Of a stretch of 64,000 nt of DNA, positions 24,068 to 32,813 are shown in pieces. The position numbers were made by a program, and so were the translations under genes. The stretch spans positions 51,153 to 115,152 of the forward strand of contig NZ_MKXB01000145.1 of assembly GCF_001865245.1 (NCBI RefSeq), read 5' to 3'. The DNA is from Streptomyces sp. CC53. Lineage in GTDB: Bacteria; Actinomycetota; Actinomycetes; Streptomycetales; Streptomycetaceae. The notes under the pieces were generated by a model. The model worked only from the letters and a program-made list of their open reading frames with translations. It made no database searches and was not told where the DNA came from. Every line of letters begins with the position of its first letter. The first letter of the stretch is position 1.

Positions 24068-25048
24068 TCAGAACGCCAGCGCGCGGTCGACGGCGTCGAG
24101 CACCCGGTCGAGACCCGGCAGGTACTCCTCCTCCAGCCGTGCCGGCGGGTACGGGGCGTGGTAGCCGCCCACCCGCAGCACGGGGGCCTCCAGGTGGTAG
24201 AAGCACCGCTCGGTGATGCGGGCGGCGATCTCCGCGCCCGACCCGAAGAACACCGGCGCCTCGTGCACCACCACGAGCCGGCCCGTCTTCTCCACCGACG
24301 CCTGGATCGCGTCGAAGTCGACGGGGGACACCGAGCGCAGGTCCAGGACCTCGACGGACCTGCCCTCCTCGGCGGCCACCTGGGCGGCCTCCAGGCACAC
24401 CTTCACCATCGGCCCGTAGGCCGCCAGGGTGAGGTCGGTGCCCTCGCGGGCGGTACGGGCCTGGTGCAGCTCGCCCGGGATGGCCTCCGGGTCGACCTCG
24501 CCCTTGTCCCAGTAGCGCCGCTTCGGCTCGAAGAAGACCACCGGGTCGTCGGACTGGATGGCCTGCTGGAGCATCCAGTAGGCGTCGGAGGAGTTCGACG
24601 GGGAGACCACCTTGAGGCCCGCGACGTGCGCGAACAGCGCCTCCGGGGACTCGCTGTGGTGCTCCACCGCGCCGATGCCGCCGCCGTAGGGGATGCGGAT
24701 GACGATCGGCAGCTTGACCGTGCCCAGGGAGCGGGCGTGCATCTTGGCGAGCTGCGTGACGATCTGGTCGTACGCCGGGAAGACGAACCCGTCGAACTGG
24801 ATCTCCACGACCGGCCGGTAGCCGCGCAGGGCCAGGCCGATCGCGGTGCCGACGATGCCGGACTCGGCCAGCGGGGTGTCGATGACCCGCTCCTCGCCGA
24901 AGTCCTTCTGCAGGCCGTCGGTGACGCGGAAGACACCGCCGAGCTTGCCGACGTCCTCGCCCATGATCAGGACCTTGGGGTCCGTCTCCAGGGCCTTGCG
25001 CAGCGACTCGTTGAGCGCCTTCGCCAGGGGAAGCTTCTGCACCGCCAT
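24068..25048 (-). CDS. bkdB: Branched-chain 2-oxo acid dehydrogenase E1 beta, cluster 1
   Basis: A 326-residue E1 beta subunit, the family's normal length. Family signatures include VLIMGEDVGKLGGVFRVTDG, TPLAESGIVGTAIGLALRGY, VRIPYGGGIGAVEHHSESPE and FEPKRRYW. It pairs with E1 alpha to form the thiamine-diphosphate site and contributes to decarboxylation of branched 2-oxo acids. The ATG at 25046-25048 is 2 bp beyond the end of bkdA, so translation is probably coupled. Compare the second copy at 44856-46088, whose end is abnormal. Confidence 0.94.
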   Translation of the reverse strand: MAVQKLPLAKALNESLRKALETDPKVLIMGEDVGKLGGVFRVTDGLQKDFGEERVIDTPLAESGIVGTAIGLALRGYRPVVEIQFDGFVFPAYDQIVTQLAKMHARSLGTVKLPIVIRIPYGGGIGAVEHHSESPEALFAHVAGLKVVSPSNSSDAYWMLQQAIQSDDPVVFFEPKRRYWDKGEVDPEAIPGELHQARTAREGTDLTLAAYGPMVKVCLEAAQVAAEEGRSVEVLDLRSVSPVDFDAIQASVEKTGRLVVVHEAPVFFGSGAEIAARITERCFYHLEAPVLRVGGYHAPYPPARLEEEYLPGLDRVLDAVDRALAF

Positions 25049-25050
25049 GA

Positions 25051-26244
25051 TCACTTGACCTCGCCATCCGCGAACGACGCCTGGTACGCGGCGAACTGCG
25101 CGCGCTCCTCGTCGACGAGCGCGTGCCCGTCGGCGTACACATGCTCGAACATCGCCATGTGATCGGGGTCCGGCATCGCGCGTACCGCCTCGCGCACGCG
25201 CTTGCCGAGCGTCTCGCTCTCCGCCTCGACCTCGTCGAACCAGGCCGCGTCCGCGTGGCCCTGCGCCTCCAGGTAGCGGCGCAGCCGCAGGATCGGGTCC
25301 TTGGCCTCCCAGGCCGCCCGCTCGTCGTCCGTGCGGTAGCGGGTCGGGTCGTCGGACGTGGTGTGGGCGCCCATCCGGTAGGTGAAGGCCTCGACCAGGG
25401 TCGGGCCCTCGCCGTTGCGGGCCCGCTCCAGGGCCCAGCGGGTCACGGCCAGGCAGGCCAGCACGTCGTTGCCGTCCACGCGCACGCCGGGGAAGCCGTA
25501 GCCCTGGGCGCGCTGGTAGAGCGGGACGCGGGTCTGCTTCTCCGTGGGCTCGCTGATCGCCCACTGGTTGTTCTGGCAGAAGAACACCACGGGCGCGTTG
25601 TACACCGCGGAGAACGTGAACGACTCCGCCACGTCTCCCTGGCTGGAGGCGCCGTCGCCGAAGTACGCGATCACCGCGGAGTCCGCACCGTCCTTGGCCA
25701 CGCCCATCGCGTAGCCGGTCGCGTGCAGCGTCTGCGAACCGATGACGATCGTGTACAGGTGGAAATTGTTGCTGTTCGGGTCCCAGCCGCCGTTGTTCAC
25801 GCCGCGGAACATGCCGAGCAGGTTCGTCGGGTCGACGCCGCGGCACCAGGCCACGCCGTGCTCGCGGTACGTCGGGAAGACGTAGTCGTCGTCGCGCAGC
25901 GCCCGGCCGGAGCCGATCTGTGCGGCCTCCTGGCCCAGCAGCGAGGCCCACAGGCCCAGCTCGCCCTGGCGCTGCAGCGCGGTGGCCTCACCGTCGAAAC
26001 GGCGGGTCATCACCATGTCGCGGTACAGACCGCGCAGCTCCTCCGGGCTGAGGTCGACGTCGTAGTCCGGGTGCTGGACGCGCTCGCCTTCCGGCGTCAG
26101 CAGCTGGACGAGGGGGGGCTCGGAGTTCTGGCCCTGCGGCTTCTTCGCGTGCGCGCGCGAGGCGCTCCGCTTGGCGCCGGTGCTGCCGGTACTGGCCCCG
26201 CTGCTGCGGCGCGGCTTGCGCGCGGCAGTGCCTTCCACGGTCAC
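25051..26244 (-). CDS. bkdA: Branched-chain 2-oxo acid dehydrogenase E1 alpha, cluster 1
   Basis: A 397-residue E1 alpha subunit. The thiamine-diphosphate motif runs from FGDGASSQGD to the paired Asn of CQNNQWAIS. HTTSDDPTRYR is the conserved phosphorylation-loop region of the family. The first ~40 residues form a basic Ser/Thr/Lys-rich extension (ARKPRRSSGASTGSTGAKRS) not present in cluster 2. Start GTG 26242-26244 is supported by GGAGGA 7 nt upstream; the much longer open frame to 26649 is rejected. It heads the bkdABC operon, and a CTTGGA-TT-TCCAAG palindrome lies about 230 bp upstream. Confidence 0.93.
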   Translation of the reverse strand: MTVEGTAARKPRRSSGASTGSTGAKRSASRAHAKKPQGQNSEPPLVQLLTPEGERVQHPDYDVDLSPEELRGLYRDMVMTRRFDGEATALQRQGELGLWASLLGQEAAQIGSGRALRDDDYVFPTYREHGVAWCRGVDPTNLLGMFRGVNNGGWDPNSNNFHLYTIVIGSQTLHATGYAMGVAKDGADSAVIAYFGDGASSQGDVAESFTFSAVYNAPVVFFCQNNQWAISEPTEKQTRVPLYQRAQGYGFPGVRVDGNDVLACLAVTRWALERARNGEGPTLVEAFTYRMGAHTTSDDPTRYRTDDERAAWEAKDPILRLRRYLEAQGHADAAWFDEVEAESETLGKRVREAVRAMPDPDHMAMFEHVYADGHALVDEERAQFAAYQASFADGEVK

Positions 26245-26472
26245 GTGCGTGCTCCTCCGTCTGTCCGGTCCCCGGGGTCCGCCGGGCGACTGGGGTCCCC
26301 CTGGCTGCGGTGAGCTGGGGGGAGCGGCTCTCCGCCTGACTCCGTACGCGTGCACGGGGTGGGTGCCCTCGGCCGGTGGCAGGCGTGACAGGTGTCCCGG
26401 CGAGCACCCTGTCATAGGCACGTTACCCAGTGGGTCGCATTCCTGCGAAACCCCACTTGACCTGCGATTTTG
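26245..26472. promoter_or_regulatory. bkd operon 5' region
   Basis: No gene is seen in the 425-bp gap 26245-26669 between bkdA and the divergent phosphotransferase. The middle (26420-26510) is conspicuously AT-richer than the surroundings. On the minus strand TTCGCA and TAACGT (about 18 bp apart near 26421-26450) could form a weak promoter. Confidence 0.35.
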
Positions 26473-26486
26473 CTTGGATTTCCAAG
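26473..26486. promoter_or_regulatory. Palindrome upstream of bkd cluster 1
   Basis: CTTGGATTTCCAAG has perfect 6-bp arms around TT. It sits in the AT-rich part of the bkdA/phosphotransferase divergent region. AT-centred symmetric sites of this kind fit an AsnC/Lrp-type regulator, several of which control bkd genes, but the reader is not known. Confidence 0.45.
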
Positions 26487-26656
26487 TAAATCGGGAAAGC
26501 GGGGAACAATCACTGGTCAGAGCCCTGCAGGCCGCCGGAACAGCGGCACGGTATCCCGTGGACCCCGGCCACGGGAAGAGTTCGTCTGCCGGACCGTACC
26601 GCCGGCGGGTGCTGTCCGCCTGATGAACGGCGCAGCGGAGTGATCTCATCGTGATC

Positions 26657-26662
26657 TAACAT
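26657..26662 (+). promoter_or_regulatory. -10 element for leaderless phosphotransferase mRNA
   Basis: TAACAT (TANNNT) ends 7 nt before the GTG at 26670; no Shine-Dalgarno sequence is present. Confidence 0.45.
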
Positions 26663-26669
26663 CTGTCGG

Positions 26670-27761
26670 GTGCCGCGCTCATCTGTCGCATCTGCGCCTC
26701 TCGCTCCTCTCCTCGCCTTACCCCCCGCCGCCCGGCGCCCCGCCCCGCTCGGCGCCGCTGCGCCCGTCCCTCCTGTGAACGCGCTGGTGCGCCGGTACGT
26801 GCCCCGCGCCGAGGCGGTGTCCTGCGAGCCGCTCACCCAGGGGCTGCTGAACCGCGGCTACCGCCTCACCACCACCCGCGGCACCTTCTTCCTCAAACAG
26901 CACGTCGACGCCCCCACCTCGGACCGGGCGACGATCACCCGCCAGCACCGCGCCACCGAGCGGCTGCACGCCCTCGGCGTCCCCGTCGCCCCGCCGCTCC
27001 CGGCCGTCGACGGCCGCACGGTCGCGGTGGTCGGCGGCCACTGCTACGCCCTCCACCCGTGGGTGGAGGGCCGCCACAGGGACGGCGCCCAGCTCACCAG
27101 GGGCGGGTCCCGCCGCCTGGGCGCCCTGCTCGGCCTCGTCCACACCTGCCTGGAGCGGGTCATGGGGGGCGCGCCCGCGGAGCCGCACGGCAGCGCCGAC
27201 CCCGAGGACACCCACCGGGCGATCGAGGAGCTGCTGGCCCTGGTCAGGGCCCGGCACCAGCGGGACCCCTTCGACGAGCTGGCCGAGCAGCGGCTGCTGG
27301 AGCGGCGGCGGCTGCTGGCCGAGCACGCCCACCGGCGGCCCGGCCCGGCCGCGCCCGGGTCGGGCGGCTGGGTGCACGGCGACTTCCACCCGCTGAACCT
27401 GCTGTACCGGGGGGCCGAGCCGGCCGCGATCGTCGACTGGGACCGGCTCGGGGTGCAGCCCCGCGCCGAGGAGGCGGTGCGGGCCGCGCTGATCTTCTAC
27501 GTGCAGCCGACCGGACGCCTCGACCTGCCGAAGGTGCGGGCCTACGCCCGCGCGTACCGCCGGTCCGCCGGGGCCGGCGCGGCGGAGCTCGCCGCGGCCG
27601 TCCACAGGGTGTGGTGGGAGCGGCTCAACGACTTCTGGATACTGCGCTGGCGCTACGAACTGCGCGACAGCAGGGCCGACCCGCAGTTCCCCGCGGCGTC
27701 GGCCCTGACGGTGTGGTGGACCCGGGAGTACGAAGCGGTACGGGACGCCTTCGCCGGGTGA
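26670..27761 (+). CDS. APH-type phosphotransferase
   Basis: A 363-residue kinase-like protein. The catalytic loop is WVHGDFHPLNLLY (Asp, His and Asn of the APH/choline kinase family), and the metal-binding segment is AIVDWDRLGVQP. The N-terminal lobe has FFLKQHV with the nucleotide-binding Lys. Such proteins phosphorylate small molecules (homoserine, methylthioribose, aminoglycosides and others); nothing here specifies resistance. The first ~35 residues are Ala/Pro-rich and not conserved, so a start near 26775 is possible, but GTG 26670 has a matching leaderless promoter. Monocistronic. Confidence 0.85.
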   Translation: MPRSSVASAPLAPLLALPPAARRPAPLGAAAPVPPVNALVRRYVPRAEAVSCEPLTQGLLNRGYRLTTTRGTFFLKQHVDAPTSDRATITRQHRATERLHALGVPVAPPLPAVDGRTVAVVGGHCYALHPWVEGRHRDGAQLTRGGSRRLGALLGLVHTCLERVMGGAPAEPHGSADPEDTHRAIEELLALVRARHQRDPFDELAEQRLLERRRLLAEHAHRRPGPAAPGSGGWVHGDFHPLNLLYRGAEPAAIVDWDRLGVQPRAEEAVRAALIFYVQPTGRLDLPKVRAYARAYRRSAGAGAAELAAAVHRVWWERLNDFWILRWRYELRDSRADPQFPAASALTVWWTREYEAVRDAFAG

Positions 27762-27991
27762 ACCCGCGGACCGCCGCGGTCCCGCGGCCCCCGGGCCCAT
27801 GAAGCCGTGCGGCCCCGCACCCGCGCTCGCACCTCTGGGCCCCTGGGCTCCTGTGGTCCGACCCCCGTACCCGCGTCAAGCGCGTGCGCCTGCGCGCACC
27901 CGTAGCGCCGGGGGCCCCGCGGAGCCCGTGCCCCTTCACGTCGCTGCCGCACCGGCGGCCTCGGGCCTTGGGCCCCGGCCCTGACGGAACG

Positions 27992-29800
27992 TCAGCCCCC
28001 GGTGGTCGTCCCCGTGCTGGTGCTGCCGCCGCCCGCGGCCGTCCCGCCCTGCTGGCCGCCACCGGAGGTCGTGGAAGCCCCGCCGTCGGTGGTGCCCCCG
28101 CCGTCGGTCGAACCGGTCGTGCCGCCGTCGCCGCTGCCCTCGTTGGTGCCGCCCTCGCTGTTACTGCCGTCGGTGGTGCCCTCGGTGGTGCCCCCGTCGT
28201 CGGTCCCCCCGTCGGTGGTGCCGTCCGTCGTGCCGCCGTCGTCGGTCCCGCCGTCGGCCGTGCCGGTGTCGCCCGAGGCGCTCGTCGACGGGCTGGGCTG
28301 CCGGCTGTACGTCGGGTACTTCGGGCGCTGCGGCTGCGGCTCCCAGCCGGTGCCGCCGCCCGTGGAGGTGTCCGTGTCCTGCTCGCCCTCCTCGCTCTGC
28401 GAGGGCGACGGGGTGGGGCTGGGCTCGGTCGAGGACGAGGACGACGACGGACTCACGACCGGCTTCGAGGGCGTCTCGGCCGACGTCTCGGCCACCTTCA
28501 GCGCGTACACGACACCCGCCATGATCGCGACCAGTGCGAACCCGACGAACAGCAGCACCTTGCCGCGGCCGCCGCGGCTGCGCCCGTCGTAGTCGTATCC
28601 GACGGCGTACGCCCCGTCGTCCGGGTTGGCGGGCGGCAGGATCGGGCCCTGCGAGGTGTCCGCGTACTGCGGGTGGCCGCCCGGGCCGTGGTGCGGGGCG
28701 AGGCCGCCGCCCGGCCCCATGCCGTGCTGCGGGCCCATGCCGGGGACGACGGGGGCGCCCATGACGGACGTCGCGGCCATGCCGCCGTCCGGGGTGTGCC
28801 CGCCGTCATAGGTCCCCACCGGGCCGGTGTTCCACACGCCGGTGTGGCCGCCCTGCTCCTGGAGCATGCGCAGCCCGTACTGGATCAGGCCCCGCATCTC
28901 CTCGGCGCTCTGGAAGCGGTCGTCCGGGTCCTTGGCGAGCGCCCGCATCGCGAGCCCGTCGAGCTCCGGCGGCGCCCCCGCCGACACCTCCGAGGGCGGC
29001 ACCGGCGTGTCCTGCACGTGCTGGTACACCACGGACAGCGGCGTCTCGCCGACGAACGGCGGCCGCTGCGCCAGCAGTTCGTACAGCAGGCACCCCGTCG
29101 CGTAGAGGTCGGAGCGGTGGTCGACGGCCTTGCCGAGCGCCTGCTCCGGGGAGAGGTACTGCGGCGTGCCCATGACCATGCCGGTCTGTGTCATCGTCGT
29201 CGACGCCCCGTGCAGGGCGCGGGCGATGCCGAAGTCCATCACCTTGACGGCGCCGCTGTTCGTGATGATCACGTTCGCGGGCTTGATGTCGCGGTGCACG
29301 ATGCCGTGCTGGTGGGAGTAGGCGAGCGCCTCCAGCACGCCGGACACGATGATGAGCGCCTGCTCGGGCGGCGGCGCCTCGGCGCTCATCAGCAGGTCAC
29401 GGATGGTGCGGCCCTCGACCAGCTCCATGACGATGTAGGGCACGGACCGGTCGCCCACGACGTCCTCGCCGGAGTCGTACACGGCGACGATCGCATGGTG
29501 GTTGAGGCCCGCGACGGACTGCGCCTCGCGGGTGAAGCGGGCCTTGGACACGGGGTCCTCGGCGAGGTCGGGGCGCAGCAGCTTCACGGCGACGGTGCGG
29601 CCGAGCCGCACGTCCTCGGCGGCGAACACCTCCGCCATGCCGCCACGGCCCAGACGGTGGGTCAGCCGGTAGCGGCCGTCCCCGACGAGGCCGCCGACGC
29701 CGAACTCGGCACCTTCGCCGCCTGCCGCGTGGCCGGCCGGGCGCGCCGACGCTCCGTCATCCGACACTCCGCCGCCACCTGCTTCGGATCCGGGTGCCAT
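27992..29800 (-). CDS. Transmembrane Ser/Thr protein kinase, no PASTA
   Basis: A 602-residue Hanks-type kinase. The kinase domain starts with YRLTHRLGRGGMAEVFAAED; VAVKLLRPD carries the ATP Lys, HRDIKPANV the catalytic Asp, and VMDFGIARA the Mg-binding Asp. A Gly/Met/His-rich linker leads to one membrane helix (VLLFVGFALVAIMAGVVYAL). The extracytoplasmic tail is low-complexity Thr/Gly/Asp/Ser (many GGTTDGTTDG-like units) and has no PASTA repeat. I chose ATG 29798-29800 (MAPGSEAGGG), which matches orthologue starts as I recall them; ATG 29815 is possible. It is divergent from the PASTA kinase at 30123. Confidence 0.92.
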   Translation of the reverse strand: MAPGSEAGGGGVSDDGASARPAGHAAGGEGAEFGVGGLVGDGRYRLTHRLGRGGMAEVFAAEDVRLGRTVAVKLLRPDLAEDPVSKARFTREAQSVAGLNHHAIVAVYDSGEDVVGDRSVPYIVMELVEGRTIRDLLMSAEAPPPEQALIIVSGVLEALAYSHQHGIVHRDIKPANVIITNSGAVKVMDFGIARALHGASTTMTQTGMVMGTPQYLSPEQALGKAVDHRSDLYATGCLLYELLAQRPPFVGETPLSVVYQHVQDTPVPPSEVSAGAPPELDGLAMRALAKDPDDRFQSAEEMRGLIQYGLRMLQEQGGHTGVWNTGPVGTYDGGHTPDGGMAATSVMGAPVVPGMGPQHGMGPGGGLAPHHGPGGHPQYADTSQGPILPPANPDDGAYAVGYDYDGRSRGGRGKVLLFVGFALVAIMAGVVYALKVAETSAETPSKPVVSPSSSSSSTEPSPTPSPSQSEEGEQDTDTSTGGGTGWEPQPQRPKYPTYSRQPSPSTSASGDTGTADGGTDDGGTTDGTTDGGTDDGGTTEGTTDGSNSEGGTNEGSGDGGTTGSTDGGGTTDGGASTTSGGGQQGGTAAGGGSTSTGTTTGG

Positions 29801-30122
29801 GGTCCTCGCCGTCATTTCCGTCCGCTGTCCGCGCGCTGTGCCCGCGGGCGGTGTGCCGCCGTCTCTCAAGGGGTACTTCGCCCCGTCACGCTACAGCCTC
29901 CGCGCGTCGCCCCGGTCCCGGACGGACCGGCCGTTCCAGCGGCGAGCCGTACACCTGTGCAAATCGAGTGCCGTGTGATTCCGGCCGCATAACGCTTCCG
30001 AGAAGCTTCTTGCGCGTACGGTCACGGAACGGGCGGGCGGCTTGACGTGTCGGTGGCCTGGGGCAGACTTGGCCGCGTACATGAGGATCACCGCGGCCAT
30101 GCGCGCGTAGGGGGAAGCACAG
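29801..30122. promoter_or_regulatory. Divergent promoter region of the kinase pair
   Basis: These 322 bp hold no gene. AGAAGCTTCT (30001-30010) is a perfect palindrome. TTGACG at 30042-30047 followed by AGACTT after 17 bp (30065-30070) is a candidate promoter for the PASTA kinase, though the -10 is poor. GGGGGAAG precedes ATG 30123. Confidence 0.4.
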
Positions 30123-31784
30123 ATGAGCCAGGACGGCGCCCGGGGCCGCTACGCGGGCGGTTCGGTCGCGAACGGCCGGTACCAGCTGCGGGACCTGCTG
30201 GGCGAGGGCGGCATGGCGTCGGTGTACCTCGCGTACGACAGCGCGCTCGACCGCCAGGTCGCCATCAAGACGCTGCACACCGAGCTGGGCCGCGAGCAGT
30301 CCTTCCGCGAACGCTTCCGGCGCGAGGCGCAGGCCGTGGCGAAGCTCCAGCACACGAACATCGTGTCGGTCTTCGACACCGGCGAGGACACCGTGGCCTT
30401 CGCCGATCCGGCGCAGGGCGACGGCGGCGTCATGCCGTACATCGTCATGGAGTACGTGGAGGGCCGGCCCCTCGGCTCCGTGCTCGCGGCGGACGTCCAG
30501 GCGCAGGGCGCGATGCCGGCCGACAGGGCCCTGAAGGTGACGGCCGACGTGCTGGCCGCGCTGGAGACCAGCCACGAGATGGGCCTGGTGCACCGCGACA
30601 TCAAGCCGGGCAACGTGATGGTCACCAAGCGCGGCGTCGTCAAGGTCATGGACTTCGGCATCGCCCGGGCCATGCAGTCGGGCGTCACGTCGATGACGCA
30701 GACCGGCATGGTCGTCGGCACGCCGCAGTACCTCTCCCCCGAGCAGGCGCTGGGCCGCGGTGTGGACGCCCGCTCGGACCTGTACTCGGTCGGCATCATG
30801 CTGTTCCAGCTGCTGACCGGGCGCCTCCCCTTCGACGCGGACTCTCCGCTGGCCATCGCCTACGCCCACGTGCAGGAGGAGCCGCCGGTCCCGTCGACCA
30901 TCAACCGGGCGGTGACCCCCGCCATGGACGCGCTCGTCGCGCGGGCCCTGAAGAAGAACCCGAACGAGCGCTTCCCCGACGCGGCCGCCATGCGCGACGA
31001 GTGCCTGCGGGTGCTGTCGGCGGGGCAGACCGGCGCGCCGGTCATCGTGCAGGGCGCCCCCACGAACAGCGGGGCCGGCGTGGGCTCCGCGGTGTTCCCC
31101 CCGGTCGACTACTCCGGCACCCCCGCGCCGGGCCCGCACGGGTCCGTCCAGACGCCGTACCAGCCGCCGCAGCACGTCACCCCGGCCCCCGGCTCGTACG
31201 GACCGCCCACCCCGGCGCCGACGCCCGCCCCGGCGGCGTACGGCTACCCGCACCAGCAGGCCCCCGGCCCGTACCCCACCCCGGCCCCGACCCCGCCCCC
31301 GACCGCCTACACCGGCGGCGGCAGCAGCGGCTCGGGCGGCCGGCGGAACCTGCCGGTCGTCGTGGGCGCCATCGTGGTCGCCCTGATCGCCGTCGGCGGC
31401 GTGATCACGGTCCTCAACCTCAAGGACGACGACACCGGGAGCACCGGTGCCGCGGGTGCGACCCCGTCAGCGGATGCCGGAGAGCGCGAGTACACGGGCC
31501 CTGACCTCGGCAAGACGATCGACTCCAAGGAGTGCACGGACCCCAAGGAGGCGAGCGGCGACCCGTCCAAGATCGAGCTGCCCGACTTCCGGTACAAGCA
31601 CATCACCTCGGTGAAGCAGTGCATCCAGGCGGCCGGCTGGAAGATCACCCGGCAGATCCCCCAGGACGAGGCCGTGTACGGCGAGGGCGCCGTCATGGAC
31701 CAGTACCCGAAGCAGCGCGAAGAGGTCGACCCGTCGGACGTCGAGTTCACCCTCACCGTGTCCACCGGCTACGGCGCCCAGTAA
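30123..31784 (+). CDS. Ser/Thr protein kinase with C-terminal PASTA-like domain
   Basis: A 553-residue membrane kinase. YQLRDLLGEGGMASVYLAYD is the Gly-rich loop, VAIKTLHTE the ATP Lys and HRDIKPGNV the catalytic loop (Asp159); KVMDFGIARAMQ follows. After the kinase domain comes a Pro/Gly/Tyr-rich linker, one membrane helix (LPVVVGAIVVALIAVGGVIT) and a single PASTA-like extracellular module (SVKQCIQAAGWKITRQIPQD, then DQYPKQREEVDPSDVEFTLT). PASTA modules sense peptidoglycan or lipid II in PknB-type kinases, but this protein has only one. It is divergent from another kinase and followed by a surface-protein gene. Confidence 0.93.
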   Translation: MSQDGARGRYAGGSVANGRYQLRDLLGEGGMASVYLAYDSALDRQVAIKTLHTELGREQSFRERFRREAQAVAKLQHTNIVSVFDTGEDTVAFADPAQGDGGVMPYIVMEYVEGRPLGSVLAADVQAQGAMPADRALKVTADVLAALETSHEMGLVHRDIKPGNVMVTKRGVVKVMDFGIARAMQSGVTSMTQTGMVVGTPQYLSPEQALGRGVDARSDLYSVGIMLFQLLTGRLPFDADSPLAIAYAHVQEEPPVPSTINRAVTPAMDALVARALKKNPNERFPDAAAMRDECLRVLSAGQTGAPVIVQGAPTNSGAGVGSAVFPPVDYSGTPAPGPHGSVQTPYQPPQHVTPAPGSYGPPTPAPTPAPAAYGYPHQQAPGPYPTPAPTPPPTAYTGGGSSGSGGRRNLPVVVGAIVVALIAVGGVITVLNLKDDDTGSTGAAGATPSADAGEREYTGPDLGKTIDSKECTDPKEASGDPSKIELPDFRYKHITSVKQCIQAAGWKITRQIPQDEAVYGEGAVMDQYPKQREEVDPSDVEFTLTVSTGYGAQ

Positions 31785-31886
31785 CCCCGGACGGCGCGAC
31801 CGCGGGAACGGCGAGATGCCGGAGTGCGAGTGCTGTGTGACGCTGAGCCCAACGACACGGCACCTCGTCACGGGAGGGGGTCCCTC

Positions 31887-32714
31887 GTGACTCCACCGCT
31901 CATCCCCCCTCCGGACGAGGTACGCGCGCGTGGCGCCGTGCCGAGCCGGGCCGCGGCCCCGTGCGGCGACGGTGCGGACGGTCCACGCGCGGGTGGCGCC
32001 CGGCCCGCCCGCAGGCGCCGGGCCACCGGGGCGGCCGCGGGGCTGGCCGCCGTCCTGTTCGGCGGTGGGCTGGCCGGAGTGCCGGCGGCCTCCGCGGCGC
32101 CCTCCGCGTCCACGGAGGCGTACACCGACCGGAACAGGTCGACGACGGCGCCCGGCACCCCGATCGCGACCGGCCCGAGCCCCGGCCCCAGCGGAGGACC
32201 ACCGGAGCCCGAGGCGTCCCCCACGGAGAGCGCCTCGCCGGGGGCCTCCGCGTCCGAGGACCCGCCGGAGGCGTCGCCGCCCGCCTCCACGGCACCGGCC
32301 CGGCCCGGCCCCTCCCTGCTGCCGTCGATGGCGGGGCGCCCGGAGGGTGTGGGGCGGCCCCGCCCGGGGCGGTTCCCGTTCCCGTTCTCCCCCCTGCCGA
32401 GCCCGTCCGCGTCCGACTCCGCCACCGCATCCACCTCTGCCTCGCCGGCGGCCTCGCCCTCCCCGCGCGACAGGACGGCGACAGCGACCGCCGCGCACTC
32501 GCGGCGGGGACCGGCGTGGGAGGCCGTCCCGAAGGCGGGGTCCCCCGGGGTCGTCCTCCCCTGGTCGACCACTTCCCCGGAGCCCCGCCACCAGGGATCA
32601 CTGGCCACCGGGACCACCGTCGACCGGCGGGTCCCCGTCCTGACCCTGGGGCTCGGCCTCGCCTTCATGGGTGCCGGCATCGGGTTCCTCGGACTGCGCC
32701 TGCGCCGCGGCTGA
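31887..32714 (+). CDS. Ser/Pro-rich surface protein with C-terminal membrane anchor
   Basis: A 275-residue protein of unknown function. An Arg-rich n-region and hydrophobic segment (RRRRATGAAAGLAAVLFGGG) ending at an AxA site suggest export. The bulk is Ser/Pro/Ala/Thr/Glu-rich low complexity, probably a wall-spanning stalk. The C terminus has a hydrophobic helix (LTLGLGLAFMGAGIGFLGLR) and a short basic tail (LRRG), with no sortase LPxTG motif. The start GTG 31887 is set by GGGAGGGGG 6-8 nt upstream; the earlier start at 31824 was rejected. It follows the PASTA kinase by 102 bp and may be co-transcribed. Confidence 0.7.
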   Translation: MTPPLIPPPDEVRARGAVPSRAAAPCGDGADGPRAGGARPARRRRATGAAAGLAAVLFGGGLAGVPAASAAPSASTEAYTDRNRSTTAPGTPIATGPSPGPSGGPPEPEASPTESASPGASASEDPPEASPPASTAPARPGPSLLPSMAGRPEGVGRPRPGRFPFPFSPLPSPSASDSATASTSASPAASPSPRDRTATATAAHSRRGPAWEAVPKAGSPGVVLPWSTTSPEPRHQGSLATGTTVDRRVPVLTLGLGLAFMGAGIGFLGLRLRRG

Positions 32715-32789
32715 GCACCTCCACCGACCTGCGGGTCATCCTTGAGGGGGAGGCACGCGGTCCCTCTGCAGTCGGTTGCCGACGACGGC

Positions 32790-32813
32790 ATACCCGGTAT
32801 ACATACTGAGTAT
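32790..32813. promoter_or_regulatory. Double ATAC-N3-GTAT operator overlapping promoter and start codon
   Basis: ATACCCGGTAT (32790-32800) and ATACTGAGTAT (32803-32813) are two copies of ATAC-N3-GTAT, typical PadR-type half-site spacing. TTGCCG (32776-32781) and TATACA (32798-32803) form a promoter with a 16-bp spacer, so the operator covers the -10, the predicted +1 and the ATG at 32812. Strong evidence for autorepression of a leaderless mRNA. Confidence 0.75.
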
